Of a DNA stretch of 64,000 nucleotides, positions 9,471 through 19,411 are shown one piece after another. Each line of letters begins with the position of its first letter. Positions within the stretch are counted from its first letter, which is position 1. A model generated the notes under the pieces. It made no database searches. It saw nothing but the letters and a program-made list of their open reading frames with translations, and had not been told where the DNA came from. The stretch spans positions 3,191,554 through 3,255,553 of the forward strand of contig CP070750.1 in NCBI GenBank assembly GCA_020348385.1, in the 5' to 3' direction. Source of the DNA: Candidatus Aminicenantota bacterium (lineage in GTDB: Bacteria; Acidobacteriota; Aminicenantia; Aminicenantales; Aminicenantaceae). Both the position numbers and the translations under genes were made by a program.

Positions 9471-11048
9471 GTGAGCAAAAACATTGCCGTGATAGGTTGC
9501 GGTTATTGGGGAAAAAATCTTATACGCAATTTCAACGATTTGAAGGCACTGTACGCTATCTGTGATAGCGACGAAGAACGATTGGCCTCATTCGGGAAAC
9601 AATACCCGTCTGTAAAGGTACAAAAAGACTACGAAGCTGTGTTATCCGATTCTCATGTGAAAGCTGTCGTGATTTCCACTCCTGCCGTGACACATTATGA
9701 CCTGGCAAAAAAGGCGCTCTCCGCGGATAAAGATGTTTTTGTCGAAAAACCCATCGCTCTCAACTTAAGAGAAGGGGAAGAGTTGGTCGATCTTGCCGGA
9801 CAAAAAAATAAAATATTGATGGTCGGACATATTCTTGAGTACCACACGGCAGTCGAAAAATTGAAAGAATTGGTAAAACAAGGAGAACTTGGTCAGATAA
9901 ATTATATCTATTCCAATCGGTTGAATCTAGGCAAGTTCCGTACAGAAGAAAACATACTCTGGAGCTTTGCTCCCCACGATATATCCGTTATCCTCACATT
10001 GCTGGACGAAATGCCAGATACAGTGTCTGCCCACGGAGGAAATTATCTGAGCCCCAATGTTACCGATGTCACTGTAACGACGATGGATTTCGCCAGCGGG
10101 GCCAAAGCCCACATCTTCGTGAGCTGGCTTCATCCGTACAAAGAGCAAAAACTGGTAATCATCGGGGATAAAAAAATGGTGATGTTCAATGATGTGAGCC
10201 AAGAAGAAAAACTCTTCGCGTACGATCATAAAATCGATTGGATCGAAAGAGCGCCGATTCCTCGTCCGGAGCAAGCGCGCCCGATCCCGATAGAGAAGAG
10301 TGAGCCTCTGCGGTCGGAGTGTGCTCATTTTATCGATTGCATCCAAACAAGAAAAACGCCGAGGACTGATGGGGCGAGTGGTCTCCGGGTGCTGAAGATA
10401 TTGGAAGCCAGCCAAAGTTCACTCAGAGAAAACGGAAAAACATATCGGCTGGAGACGGGAAAAAAGGCGAAATATTTCGTCCACAGCAGTTCGATAATAG
10501 ATGAGAATGTCAAAATTGGAGAGGACACCAAAATTTGGCATTTTTCACACGTTTTGAAAAACACGAACATCGGCAATAAATGTTCTGTCGGACAAAATGT
10601 CATGATCGGTCCGAATGTGGATATCGGCGATAATGTCAAGATCCAAAACAATGTGTCGGTTTATGAGGGAGTCACTCTGGAAGACGATGTGTTTTGCGGC
10701 CCGTCTATGGTGTTCACCAATGTCACGAATCCCCGCAGTCATTGGCCGCGCAAGGATGAGTTCAAAAAGACGCTGGTCAAAAAAGGAACTTCTCTCGGAG
10801 CCAATTCAACGATCGTCTGCGGAATCACGATAGGCCAGTATGCGTTCATCGGAGCTGGGGCTCTGGTGAACAAAGACCTGCCTGATTTTGCCCTTGCATA
10901 CGGGGTTCCCGCCAAATTGCACGGATGGATGTGCTACTGTGGCATTCAACTGGAACTTTCCACCTCCCCAGAAACTGAAGAAAAAGCGGAATGCAGCAAC
11001 TGCGGGAAAAAATACAAGAAAGACTGCCAGAATGTACAACTGATCTAA
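9471..11048 (+). CDS. Gfo/Idh/MocA oxidoreductase fused to a left-handed beta-helix N-acetyltransferase
   Basis: This is a 525-residue fusion. Residues 1 to about 340 form an NAD-dependent Gfo/Idh/MocA dehydrogenase: Rossmann motif G-C-G-Y-W-G-K, then V-E-K-P-I. Residues about 350-525 are hexapeptide repeats of a WbpD/WlbB-like acetyltransferase ([13 protein letters not shown]) ending in a cysteine pair C-Y-C and C-S-N-C that may bind zinc. WbpB/WlbA oxidise C3 of UDP-GlcNAc-uronate and WbpD/WlbB acetylate the 3-amino group, so the fusion joins two non-consecutive steps around a transamination. The start is GTG 9471, with GGGAG nearby; the frame extends upstream to 9393 without a good site. 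No 3-aminotransferase lies next to it. Confidence 0.88.
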   Translation: MSKNIAVIGCGYWGKNLIRNFNDLKALYAICDSDEERLASFGKQYPSVKVQKDYEAVLSDSHVKAVVISTPAVTHYDLAKKALSADKDVFVEKPIALNLREGEELVDLAGQKNKILMVGHILEYHTAVEKLKELVKQGELGQINYIYSNRLNLGKFRTEENILWSFAPHDISVILTLLDEMPDTVSAHGGNYLSPNVTDVTVTTMDFASGAKAHIFVSWLHPYKEQKLVIIGDKKMVMFNDVSQEEKLFAYDHKIDWIERAPIPRPEQARPIPIEKSEPLRSECAHFIDCIQTRKTPRTDGASGLRVLKILEASQSSLRENGKTYRLETGKKAKYFVHSSSIIDENVKIGEDTKIWHFSHVLKNTNIGNKCSVGQNVMIGPNVDIGDNVKIQNNVSVYEGVTLEDDVFCGPSMVFTNVTNPRSHWPRKDEFKKTLVKKGTSLGANSTIVCGITIGQYAFIGAGALVNKDLPDFALAYGVPAKLHGWMCYCGIQLELSTSPETEEKAECSNCGKKYKKDCQNVQLI

Positions 11049-11152
11049 TAACGCAACAGTTTCATGATATAATCGGCGCAGCCCCAATCCAGCAATGCAG
11101 AGAAAGCCGCGATGGTTTTGTCAAAAAATCCGCTGGTGCTGGTGGACGTGAT

Positions 11153-12475
11153 CTACAGGCCTGATACGACGATATCTTCGAAGACCATGCTCGGAAAGCG
11201 CATGCTCGAGTAGGGATACGGATCGTTGGCCACCTCGACAAGCTTGTTCCAGAATTTCAAGTGGTTGTCCGAGATATTCATTTCGGAGATGGCCTGCACC
11301 GGCTTGCCTCCTTCGAAAAGCTGTCCTATGATCCCGATGGATGCATCGCCTGTGGTCGGATTGGAATTTCCTCCGATAAATCCTGTAATGAAAATGCCTC
11401 TGTCCAAGTCCTTCATGATCTCTTTGACCGAGCGCTTTCCTGGGGGAACAATCAGATTGGACGGCCCGCCCGTGGTCGGCTCCCATTCCAACTTCCGGCT
11501 GTAATACCAATCCACGTAGAAGTCCTTCAACACGCCCTTGTCGATCATCGTTCGTTTCTTTGTGGCGAATCCATCGCCGTCGAATAAACGGCTCCCAAGG
11601 CCTCTCTTCACAAAGGGATCATCGATAAGCGTGAAGTGTTTGCTTCCCACCTGAGTCCCCTTTTTTTCGGCTAGGAAGGATTGTTTCTGCTGGATGCTCC
11701 GTCCAAACATGGCTTGAAGAAAACCGCCGAATATCCGCCCCACTCCCTGGTTCCGGATAATGATCGGGAGGGTTTCGGTCTTGATTTTTTTTGCACCGAG
11801 CAGATTCATGGTTCGTCGGGCACACTCTGCCCCGATTTCCTCAGCTGAGGGCAAATCTTTTTTATTCAAGGTCACAACATAGTGGTAGCCATTCGGCCTG
11901 CGATCGCCCTCATCCTGGACCGTCATTTCCGCCCCGGCCACATAAAAAGTGTCTTCTTCATAACCTTCGAAGCCGTTACTGGTCATGGTGACCGATTCAG
12001 AATGACCGTCATTTTCTTCAGCCGTAACCGAGATCACCTTGTCACCGCCTTTTTCCAGCGCTGCGCTTTCGATGGCTTTGACCAGGTTGTGTCTTTCTTC
12101 AGGAGAGAATTTGGCATGTTGCGGATCGACCGTTCCCAGGTCCATTTTTTTCCTGCCCTCGTAGTACTTGGGATCGGGGAGAGTCCTGTAGGGATCCTCA
12201 GCCAGAAGTTTCGTCGCAGTGATGGCATTCCCGATGAAATCCTTCAGCGCATCCTTTCTCAAGTCCGAAGTCGTCTGTTGGGAATACCTCCCGTTCGCGA
12301 AAATCTGGATATAAAGTTGTTTCGTGGTCGCTTCTTTGATGGTTTCCGGTTTGCGCTGACGGTAGCTGATTTCCACGTTCCGCTGGCTTCCGATGCTGAC
12401 CTTGCTGTCATTAGCCCCAGCGGCTTTGGCTGTCTTTATCGCCCAAGCTGTCAATTCTTGCATTTCTTTGTTCAT
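11153..12475 (-). CDS. TldE/PmbA-like metalloprotease partner
   Basis: The 440-residue protein belongs to the TldD/PmbA family. It lacks the H-E-x-x-x-H zinc motif, as expected for the non-catalytic TldE (PmbA) subunit. In E. coli, TldD and TldE form a heterodimer that degrades unfolded or modified peptides, including microcin B17 precursor. The C-terminus (F-P-S-M-V-F-E-D-I-V-V-S-G) is typical. It follows tldD by 15 bases with GGGAGGAGG before its ATG, so the two form an operon. Unlike its partner it has no visible signal peptide. Confidence 0.85.
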   Translation of the reverse strand: MNKEMQELTAWAIKTAKAAGANDSKVSIGSQRNVEISYRQRKPETIKEATTKQLYIQIFANGRYSQQTTSDLRKDALKDFIGNAITATKLLAEDPYRTLPDPKYYEGRKKMDLGTVDPQHAKFSPEERHNLVKAIESAALEKGGDKVISVTAEENDGHSESVTMTSNGFEGYEEDTFYVAGAEMTVQDEGDRRPNGYHYVVTLNKKDLPSAEEIGAECARRTMNLLGAKKIKTETLPIIIRNQGVGRIFGGFLQAMFGRSIQQKQSFLAEKKGTQVGSKHFTLIDDPFVKRGLGSRLFDGDGFATKKRTMIDKGVLKDFYVDWYYSRKLEWEPTTGGPSNLIVPPGKRSVKEIMKDLDRGIFITGFIGGNSNPTTGDASIGIIGQLFEGGKPVQAISEMNISDNHLKFWNKLVEVANDPYPYSSMRFPSMVFEDIVVSGL

Positions 12476-12490
12476 GGCTGTCCTCCTCCC

Positions 12491-14023
12491 TTATCGCCTT
12501 CCACCGACTGTCATTGATTTCACCAGGCATGTCGGTTGCCCGAAGCTGCAAGGGGCTGCCTGCCCGGCTTTACCGCACGCGCCGCCGCCGCCTGTGAAGA
12601 ATTCGAGGTCACTGCCCATCATGGTGATGTTCGCGAGCATTTTCGGCCCGTTTCCCATAATGTTGATGTCTTTGATGGGTGCGGTGAGCTTGCCGTCCTC
12701 GATCAATCGTCCCTGAGAAACGTAAAAGGCGAAATCGCCTTCGCCGATTTTCACCTGTCCGTTAGACACATCCTCGACATAGATGCCGTTTTTGGCTCCT
12801 TTGATGACATCTTCTGGCGATGCTGGGCCGGCTTCCATATAGGTGTTGCGCATCCGGGGCACAACATAGTGTTGGTAACTTTGCCGGCGTCCATTTCCTG
12901 TGGGTTTGACTTTGTAGTGTTTGGCAGAGATCTTGTCGTGGAGATAACCTTTCAAAATGCCCTTTTCGACAAGCACAGTTTTTTGGCTAGGGGTGCCTTC
13001 ATCGTCGAAATTGATCGAACCTGTAAGATTCGGGATCGTGCCGGAATCGACGATGGTCACGAACGGTTCGGCCACTTTTTTACCGATCATCGTAGCAAAG
13101 GTGGAAATTTTCTTGCGGTTGAAGTCGGCTTCCATTCCGTGACCGATGGCCTCGTGGAGGAGTACGCCAGTCAAACCCGGGCCTAAGACAACCGGCATTT
13201 CGCCGGCAGGGGGCTGCACTGCGTCAAAAAGAACGACAGCGCTATCCACGGCTTTTTTCGCGACATCAGCCACAGCCGCATCTGTGTAGGCAGCTAATTC
13301 CCTGCGGCCGCCAAAATTCCACCCGGCTTGTTCACGTTTCCCGTCTTTTTCGGCCACGACAAAAGCGCTTATGTAGTTTCTGGGGAGAAGGTCTTCGGCT
13401 TTTGCCCCATCCGATGTCACGACCATGATCCTTTTCTGCTGGTCATGGAATGTGGCGTTGACTTTGGTGATAAGGGAAGAGAGGGAGAAACATTTGTCGT
13501 TGACTGACTGGACAATGGGAAGCTTGGATTCCAACGGGGCCGAGACGATTTTGAAATCAGTGGGGTAGTAGCTTTTTGTTACAATCCACCTGAATTTGCT
13601 CGCAGGCTTTGTGGCTTCCGCGTTGGCGATCGTGGCTGCTGTGCCGGCGGCGTTCAGCATGGATTCCTCGGTCATCTCCTGGGTGAAGCCATATCCGACC
13701 TGATCGCCTTTCACAGTGCGAATGCCCGCACCCAACGCTACGTCGCTGTAGGCCCTGTTAACTTTTCCGTCTTCCAGCATGATGTAGTTACTGATGGTGT
13801 GCTCGAAGTAAAGGTCGGCGTAGTCGCCGCCTTTGGCCAATGCCTTGGCAAGGATCTTCTGGCATAGGCTGTCCGATATGTCGAATTCGTTTTCGAAATA
13901 TCCTGTTGGTGCCGGACTGGCAAAACTGTACCAGCCTTCAGGCAAAACAACAGGGGCTGCTATCGTGACAGCTGCGGCCTGTGCAGTGGTCTTAAGAAAA
14001 GACCGTCTGGTGATTTTTTTCAT
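12491..14023 (-). CDS. tldD: TldD-like metalloprotease with Tat signal
   Basis: The 510-residue protein carries the catalytic motif H-E-A-I-G-H-G-M-E-A-D-F of TldD and the family C-terminus with C-G-K-x-G-Q and M-T-V-G-G. The N-terminus MKKITRRSFLKTTAQAAAV is a twin-arginine export signal, whereas E. coli TldD is cytoplasmic. This predicts a periplasmic TldD. AAGGAGG precedes the ATG. How it would pair with the apparently signal-less TldE immediately downstream is unclear: co-export as a folded complex through Tat would explain it, but that is inference. Confidence 0.9.
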   Translation of the reverse strand: MKKITRRSFLKTTAQAAAVTIAAPVVLPEGWYSFASPAPTGYFENEFDISDSLCQKILAKALAKGGDYADLYFEHTISNYIMLEDGKVNRAYSDVALGAGIRTVKGDQVGYGFTQEMTEESMLNAAGTAATIANAEATKPASKFRWIVTKSYYPTDFKIVSAPLESKLPIVQSVNDKCFSLSSLITKVNATFHDQQKRIMVVTSDGAKAEDLLPRNYISAFVVAEKDGKREQAGWNFGGRRELAAYTDAAVADVAKKAVDSAVVLFDAVQPPAGEMPVVLGPGLTGVLLHEAIGHGMEADFNRKKISTFATMIGKKVAEPFVTIVDSGTIPNLTGSINFDDEGTPSQKTVLVEKGILKGYLHDKISAKHYKVKPTGNGRRQSYQHYVVPRMRNTYMEAGPASPEDVIKGAKNGIYVEDVSNGQVKIGEGDFAFYVSQGRLIEDGKLTAPIKDINIMGNGPKMLANITMMGSDLEFFTGGGGACGKAGQAAPCSFGQPTCLVKSMTVGGRR

Positions 14024-14123
14024 AGAGCCCTCCTTTTATTTCATATATAGGGATAAATTTTTTTATGCACTCATCCATTCAAACATATATACGACTCTTT
14101 TGCCAATTTAGTTTCCCAAAAAG

Positions 14124-14170
14124 AAAGGGGACGGTTCTATTTTTTAAAAAAAAATAGAACCGTCCCCTTT
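14124..14170. repeat. Perfect GGGGACGGTTCTATTTT palindrome, probable bidirectional terminator
   Basis: AAAGGGGACGGTTCTATTTT is followed directly by its reverse complement, giving a hairpin of more than 20 base pairs flanked by A- and T-runs. It sits between tldD and the barrel gene whose stop is at 14183. Because of the T-run it can terminate transcription from the barrel gene. Half-sites of the same sequence occur at 20212-20239 and 24587-24607. Confidence 0.9.
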
Positions 14171-14182
14171 TTTACTTTTTTA

Positions 14183-14737
14183 TTAAAAGGAGAGGCCGAG
14201 GCCGACCGCAGCTTTTAAGCCACCTATGTCGACTTCGATCTCCTGTGGCTTCGTCTTGCATACATTGTAGCCTGCTTGGAAATCGACTATCACGGGATCA
14301 AATAAACGCAACAAAAATCCTGCCTGAGCCACATATCCGATTTCCCCCTCTTTTACCTTTCCTATGGGATTGGATTCCTTATACTGGAAATATCCCACAC
14401 CGACACCCAAATACGGCATTATCCACTGTCCTGGAAAAATGTATTTTAACCCCCCATAGATAGGAAAGATCTGGAGTTCTGTTTCTTCTTTCGTGAAGGT
14501 CAGTTTGCCTTTTTTTTTAAAATAATCTGCTCCAACCCAAATGGTGAGGCCCTTGATGATGTTGATATTGAGTTCTCCCCCATAACTCATCCCGCCCCCA
14601 TAAATGTCTTTGAACATCTTCTCTGTTGGCTGAAAATACAGCACCTTGACTTCAATGTGAGTTGCATATGTTGAGATATTCAAAAAAAACAGACTTATAA
14701 TGGCCGTCGCGAATAATATCACAGTCCTTTTTTTCAT
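14183..14737 (-). CDS. Small outer-membrane beta-barrel protein
   Basis: The 184-residue protein has a signal peptide (MKKRTVILFATAIISLFFLN..TYA) and then alternating strands with repeated aromatic and glycine positions, e.g. G-G-G-M-S-Y-G-G-E-L and Y-L-G-V-G-V-G-Y-F-Q-Y. It ends L-G-L-S-F, a typical barrel C-terminus with terminal phenylalanine. This is the size of an eight-stranded OmpW/OmpA-like barrel. AAGGAGC lies just before the ATG. It is 34 bases downstream of the Asp-box protein on the same strand and may be co-transcribed with it. No function can be assigned. Confidence 0.75.
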   Translation of the reverse strand: MKKRTVILFATAIISLFFLNISTYATHIEVKVLYFQPTEKMFKDIYGGGMSYGGELNINIIKGLTIWVGADYFKKKGKLTFTKEETELQIFPIYGGLKYIFPGQWIMPYLGVGVGYFQYKESNPIGKVKEGEIGYVAQAGFLLRLFDPVIVDFQAGYNVCKTKPQEIEVDIGGLKAAVGLGLSF

Positions 14738-14771
14738 CTTCGCTCCTTATTCAAGCAAAATAATTCTGTTT

Positions 14772-17339
14772 TCACCTTATCGTTACAAAAGCCGGTTCAC
14801 TTTCTTGGCCGGTATCATTGACCGCGCAAACCCCATATGTGTGTTCCTCATCTTTTTCAACATCTCTGTGCCAATAGAATAACGTATTGGCCTCAACTTC
14901 CCCGAGCTGTTGCAAAGTGTTATCTTGCGAAAGGTATATCCGATACTTGGCGATCCCTGTATTTTGTGGGTTAGCCTGCCAACGCAGTACATTGATACTC
15001 TGGACAAGCATCAAGGATCGATTCGTGACTTTTTCGCCGCTCACAGAAACAGGAGGAAGTACCGCTGTTTTGAAGTTGGCTGTTATGGTTTTATCGTTAT
15101 CCATTGTCAGTGTTATCGGATTTTCTTGGTTTGTTACACTCCCTGTCCACCCGGAAAAAACGTGATATGAATCGGGAATCGCTTGGATTGTCACTCGTTC
15201 TCCCTCTTCATGCACATAGGAACCCGGCTTGGGTTCTGTGGTTCCGCCTTCTTCGGCCTTAATAACGAGCGAATATCCTCCCAGAATTCCTTTCTGGAAA
15301 ACACTCCCTCCGTTGCTCCCGACATATAAGATATCGCTCGTAGGATTCATGTCCAAACACAGCGTGTCTTTCACCGCCAGTTCTGTGCTGATATCGGTCC
15401 AATTATTCCCCCTATCAGAGGAATAAATGATCCCAAAGTAGCCTCCCGCATAAATTTTATTCGTTGCAAATGGATTGATGAGGATATCATTGATGGAATT
15501 CGAGTACTTCTTGTTCCAGGTTATCCCTCCATCTGTGCTCTTAAAAAGTCCATTCTCACAGCCCACATATACCCTGTTATTGACTCCAGGATCTATCTCG
15601 ATGTCGTTTACCTGGTTGAATTGTACGTTAAAAAAGCTTTTGCCCAGCTCTGTCCAGGTCTGGCCTCCGTCTGTGCTTTTGTACAGAGCTCCGACCGTAC
15701 CTCTAGTTCCGCCCACGTAAATGATATTTTTGTTGCGTGAAGCCACTGCCACGGCATTCCCGATTCCTTCTCCTGACGTGATTTTGCGGGACGTCCAATT
15801 ATTTCCCCCATCCGTTGTTTTATGGAGAGCCATGACATATATGGGGCTCATCCAGATTTGCCCAGCGCAATAAATGTTGTTTGCTGATCCGGGATAAAGG
15901 GCGATATCTTCACAGTCTCCCTGGAATATGTTTGTTAATGTGAAACCGCCGTCTACAGACCTGTAGACGTCGTCGCCCCCTCAGCCCCCTGCCAGGAGAA
16001 CCAAGTCATCCGGATTGCTCGAATTGACACAAATGGTGTATATGCTGTCGCATCTGTAGAAATCAGGCAGACGACTCCAGCTGTTTCCGAAGTCGGTGCT
16101 CTTGAAAAGCCCATTCTGGGATCCTTCTGCATAGATAACATTGAGGGAGGATCGAGCCACAGCGATTGCAGGGACGACATTATGTTTTATACCAGCATGG
16201 CTGGCTTTCCAGGTCGTCCCCCCATCCAGACTTTTGTAAAGGCCGGCGTAGGAACCGTAATACACTCTTCCCGAATAAGCCAGAACATCTTGGCAAATCC
16301 CGCAAAGACCGGCTGCGTAAGCTGTCCAGTTCACGCCCCCATCCGTGCTCTTGTAACATTTTTTATCCCATCCAGCATAAATCGTGTTGGGATTCGATGG
16401 GTCGATCCCCAGAGCATAGGCGTAAACTCCTCCCGTGCTTTTTGTCCATGTATTTCCGCTGTTCGAACTTCGATATACCCCCCATGTGGTCCCGACATAG
16501 ACCTTGCTGGGATTGGTCGGATCTACGATGATTGAATAGGGACACGCCTGGATCGAGCCTGTCATATCTTGCCAGCTATCTCCGCTGTTAGTGCTTTTAT
16601 AAAGCTTATCGTAGTAGTTAGACCCGTCGCTATAGTAGCCCCCTAAATAAAGGATATTGGGGGAGGATGGATTCATGGCTATACAATAGGCCCGGCCATA
16701 TTGCGAATTTGGTTTGATGTCTTTGGTCGTCCAATTGACGCCTCCGTCGGTGGATTTGAAAGCGGCCATACAGAAGCCTGAGCTTCCAGGATCATGGTAT
16801 CCGGCAACATGCAAGATATCGGGATTGATGGGATTTATGGAAATCTGGCCATATGCAGCGTAAGTTCTGTATCCCAGGTCATATTCTGTCCAGCTAGCCC
16901 CCCCGTTTGTGGATTTGAGCACAAAGGAGGAGGACAGCACAAATAGGATTTTGGGATCGTGTGGGTGGATGACCATGTCATAGCATCCTCGGTTCAGTGT
17001 TGCCGTTTTTGTCCAGTTCTGCCCCGAGTTCGTGCTTTTATATATGCAGCTCATCGAATAATTGCAGTAAACAAGGATGTAAATTTCATCGGGATTTACG
17101 GGGCTGACATTTACGCTGATGACGTCCCCTCCCATCGGACCGAATGATCTCCACGTTTCTGAATTTTGCATCCTGACCATTTCTTCTCGTGTGTAATTCA
17201 TCCACCCGGAGTCAGCTTTCAGGTTCTTAGGAGACAGCTGTCGCTGCAAAATGAGGTCATCTTGCTGGGCAAGGAGAAGGATTGATAAAAACAAACACGA
17301 TAAAATGACACAAGTTGCTAATGGTGGTTTTCCCCCCAT
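14772..17339 (-). CDS. Secreted Asp-box (BNR) protein with one in-frame TGA; candidate selenoprotein 1
   Basis: Read through a single TGA at 15983-15981, this is one frame of 855 residues with the TGA as residue 453. AAGGAG precedes ATG 17339; a signal peptide follows. Eight Asp boxes (e.g. Y-K-S-T-N-S-G-Q-N-W, F-K-S-T-D-G-G-V-N-W) lie before the TGA and five after. An InlB-type repeat (G-G-T-T-E-P...F-S-G-W-T-G) and a fibronectin-like end follow. The TGA is flanked by L-L-A-G-G and G-G-D-D-V-Y-R-S. Starting 12 nt downstream is a perfect hairpin with loop AGGUCU resembling a bacterial SECIS. The paralogue at 21992-24502 has the same layout, so selenocysteine is the best explanation. A nonsense mutation or unproductive readthrough remain possible. 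Cysteines nearby (16 residues before; G-D-C after) could partner the Sec. The role is probably extracellular or periplasmic redox; substrate unknown. Confidence 0.8.
15951..15968 (-). promoter_or_regulatory. SECIS-like hairpin after the in-frame TGA of Asp-box protein 1
   Basis: On the minus strand the sequence GTCTACAGGTCTGTAGAC starts 12 nt after the TGA. GTCTAC pairs with GTAGAC, leaving loop AGGTCT; one more C-G pair and, after a mismatch, two G-C pairs extend it. The loop and its C-G closing pair match what I recall of the E. coli fdhF SECIS, where loop G and U contact SelB and the spacing is about 11 nt. The bulged U of that SECIS is not evident here. The hairpin is within the codons for Y-R-S-V-D. 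Confidence 0.7.
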
Positions 17340-17448
17340 CTTTTCTCTCCTTCTCTGTTGATGATCTTAGTTTATCAAAATAGGGAAAGGTGTCAAGGGG
17401 ATTCCATGCCCTTGATTTTTTCTCTGAATAATAATAATTTAGCTGTGA

Positions 17449-19410
17449 ATGTTAAAAGAGGGCAAGAAAAGGGGGAGAAATAAAAAGCTGGCCATCCTGG
17501 GATTTGTCATCTTTGCACTCACTGGGGGGATGACACCGGTTTTCGCGCAAAATGCCATCAATTTCAGCTTAAAGAACCTCGAAGGCAATACAGTCCGACT
17601 GCAGGATTTTATCGGCCAGGACGTCATCCTTATAGATTTCTGGGCAACATGGTGTGTGCCTTGTGTCAAAGAGCTGCCCCACTTTGAAGAGTTCCATAAA
17701 AAATACAAAGACCAGGGATTGACAGTGCTCACGATCACGGTGGATGGTCCTGAAACAGTCGCAAGAGTAAAGCCTTTTATGGAGAGGTACAAGTATACCT
17801 TTCCTGTTCTGCTGGATACCGAATCGCGTGTGATCGCCTTGTATAATCCCCGCGTCATCCTCCCTTACACGGTTTTGATCGATAGGCAGGGACGAATTCG
17901 GCATGCACATCAAGGTTATAGTCTAGGCGATGAAAAAGTCATGGAGGAGGAACTCTTAGCCCTGCTACAAGAAGTGTCGACTGAAGAGGCAAAAAAGGTA
18001 TCTTTTGCTTTAAATGAATCCTTTCTTTACCGGAATTTTTCGGATGAGGAATATGTCGATAGTGTTAGAGGAGGCCGGAAGAATCAAATCATCAACCGAT
18101 TTGATGTTTCGTTGACTTATCGGAATTTTCTTTTTGGGCTGAGGGCGGATGCTGACCTGGATTTTACCCCATGGGAAAGTGACTTCACTCTGGCTAAACG
18201 CTTTTTTGAGTACAGCGGTACCCAATGGAATCTCCGTTTAGGCGATTATTACTACTCTTTCGGGAGAGGATTGCTTTTAAGCGTGCTCAAAACGTTCGAA
18301 AAAGAAGGATTGGAATACATCATCGATACGACGATTGACGGAGGGAAAATCTCCCTGGATGCCGGTCCGTTTTTTGCCGAGATCTACGGCGGCTGGATCG
18401 ATCGAGAATTATCAGACAAAAAGGATAAGGTTTATGGCGGGATCTTGGGTTGGCGGGTGGAGGAGTTGGCGGAATTGAGGCTCAATCTTATGGGCTCCCA
18501 ACTGGATAGCGGAAGCACACTGGGAGATAAAAATGTGCATATGGCATCCTTCTCTCTGGATATCCCCAATATTTCGGACTTGGCGAAAGTATATGGGGAA
18601 TTCGTCCTATCCCAAAAGGAAAAATATTTTAGTGATGAAAAAATAAACGGGCACGGCGTCTACATCGAATCCAGCCTTTTTTTTGAGGATGTCACGCTGC
18701 TTTTTGAGTTCAAAGACTATCTCAACCTCGATTTTGAGTACAACCGCCCGCCGATGTTGGAGAGCGAACTGCTGCCAATTCTGGCTAATCAATTTGCCAA
18801 AGATGCGATCGATATCACGGCGATAACCGGCAGGATGGATTATTATCTCTCTGAGATATCGACATTGCTCTGGGGAAAAGCTGCCTTTTTCTGGGATAAC
18901 CCTGAGGACCGGAGCCGGGACATCGTTCATTTATACGGGGGGGTGGAGAAGAAATTCAAGGAAACCGGTTGGTGGAATATCATAGCAGGGTACCGCCAAG
19001 AGACAACGAATTCTCTAGTTTATTACTACACGCATGGCAAGACATTCCACTTCCAGTTCAACGTGAGTTATCCTCTGTCATCCCAAATTAGCTTGGAGGC
19101 CGATCTCCAAGGAAAAGAGTTTCGTGGGGAACACCTAAATTATTACGAAAGGAGATCGTTCTTTTCGGTTCATTATTCCCAGAGGTGGGTCGTGACCTTT
19201 TTGGTCGATCAGACCAGCGATCCTCAGGTTCTGTTCTTCAAAAACAAAAAAAATTGGTTCGGCGTCCAATTCGAGATCAAGTTTTCCCAGGCCAATGCGA
19301 TCCGGATCTTTTATGGGGCTATGAAGGGCGGTGTTAAATGCTCCGGAGGGATCTGCAAATTTTTCCCTCCGTTCGAGGGATTCCGTTTGGATGCCATCCT
19401 CCGTTTCTAG
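17449..19410 (+). CDS. TlpA-type thioredoxin fused to an outer-membrane barrel (DUF6029-like)
   Basis: The 653-residue protein has a basic N-terminus, a signal segment (LAILGFVIFALTGGMTPVFA) and a TlpA/ResA-like thioredoxin domain (about 35-170) with W-C-V-P-C (C69, C72) and the cis-proline region I-L-P-Y-T-V-L-I. From about 190 to the end it has long aromatic beta-strands (L-G-D-Y-Y-Y-S-F-G-R-G) typical of DUF6029-like barrels, ending D-A-I-L-R-F. This would place a disulfide reductase on an outer-membrane barrel. It is divergent from candidate selenoprotein 1 with a 109-base shared upstream region and ends one base from the convergent TlpA lipoprotein. The start is uncertain because the ribosome site is weak. 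Confidence 0.8.
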   Translation: MLKEGKKRGRNKKLAILGFVIFALTGGMTPVFAQNAINFSLKNLEGNTVRLQDFIGQDVILIDFWATWCVPCVKELPHFEEFHKKYKDQGLTVLTITVDGPETVARVKPFMERYKYTFPVLLDTESRVIALYNPRVILPYTVLIDRQGRIRHAHQGYSLGDEKVMEEELLALLQEVSTEEAKKVSFALNESFLYRNFSDEEYVDSVRGGRKNQIINRFDVSLTYRNFLFGLRADADLDFTPWESDFTLAKRFFEYSGTQWNLRLGDYYYSFGRGLLLSVLKTFEKEGLEYIIDTTIDGGKISLDAGPFFAEIYGGWIDRELSDKKDKVYGGILGWRVEELAELRLNLMGSQLDSGSTLGDKNVHMASFSLDIPNISDLAKVYGEFVLSQKEKYFSDEKINGHGVYIESSLFFEDVTLLFEFKDYLNLDFEYNRPPMLESELLPILANQFAKDAIDITAITGRMDYYLSEISTLLWGKAAFFWDNPEDRSRDIVHLYGGVEKKFKETGWWNIIAGYRQETTNSLVYYYTHGKTFHFQFNVSYPLSSQISLEADLQGKEFRGEHLNYYERRSFFSVHYSQRWVVTFLVDQTSDPQVLFFKNKKNWFGVQFEIKFSQANAIRIFYGAMKGGVKCSGGICKFFPPFEGFRLDAILRF

Positions 19411-19411
19411 G

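Noticed and set aside
15972..15989. Programmed frameshift at the G-rich stretch around the TGA
   Set aside because: The frame before and after the TGA is the same in both genes, so no shift is needed.
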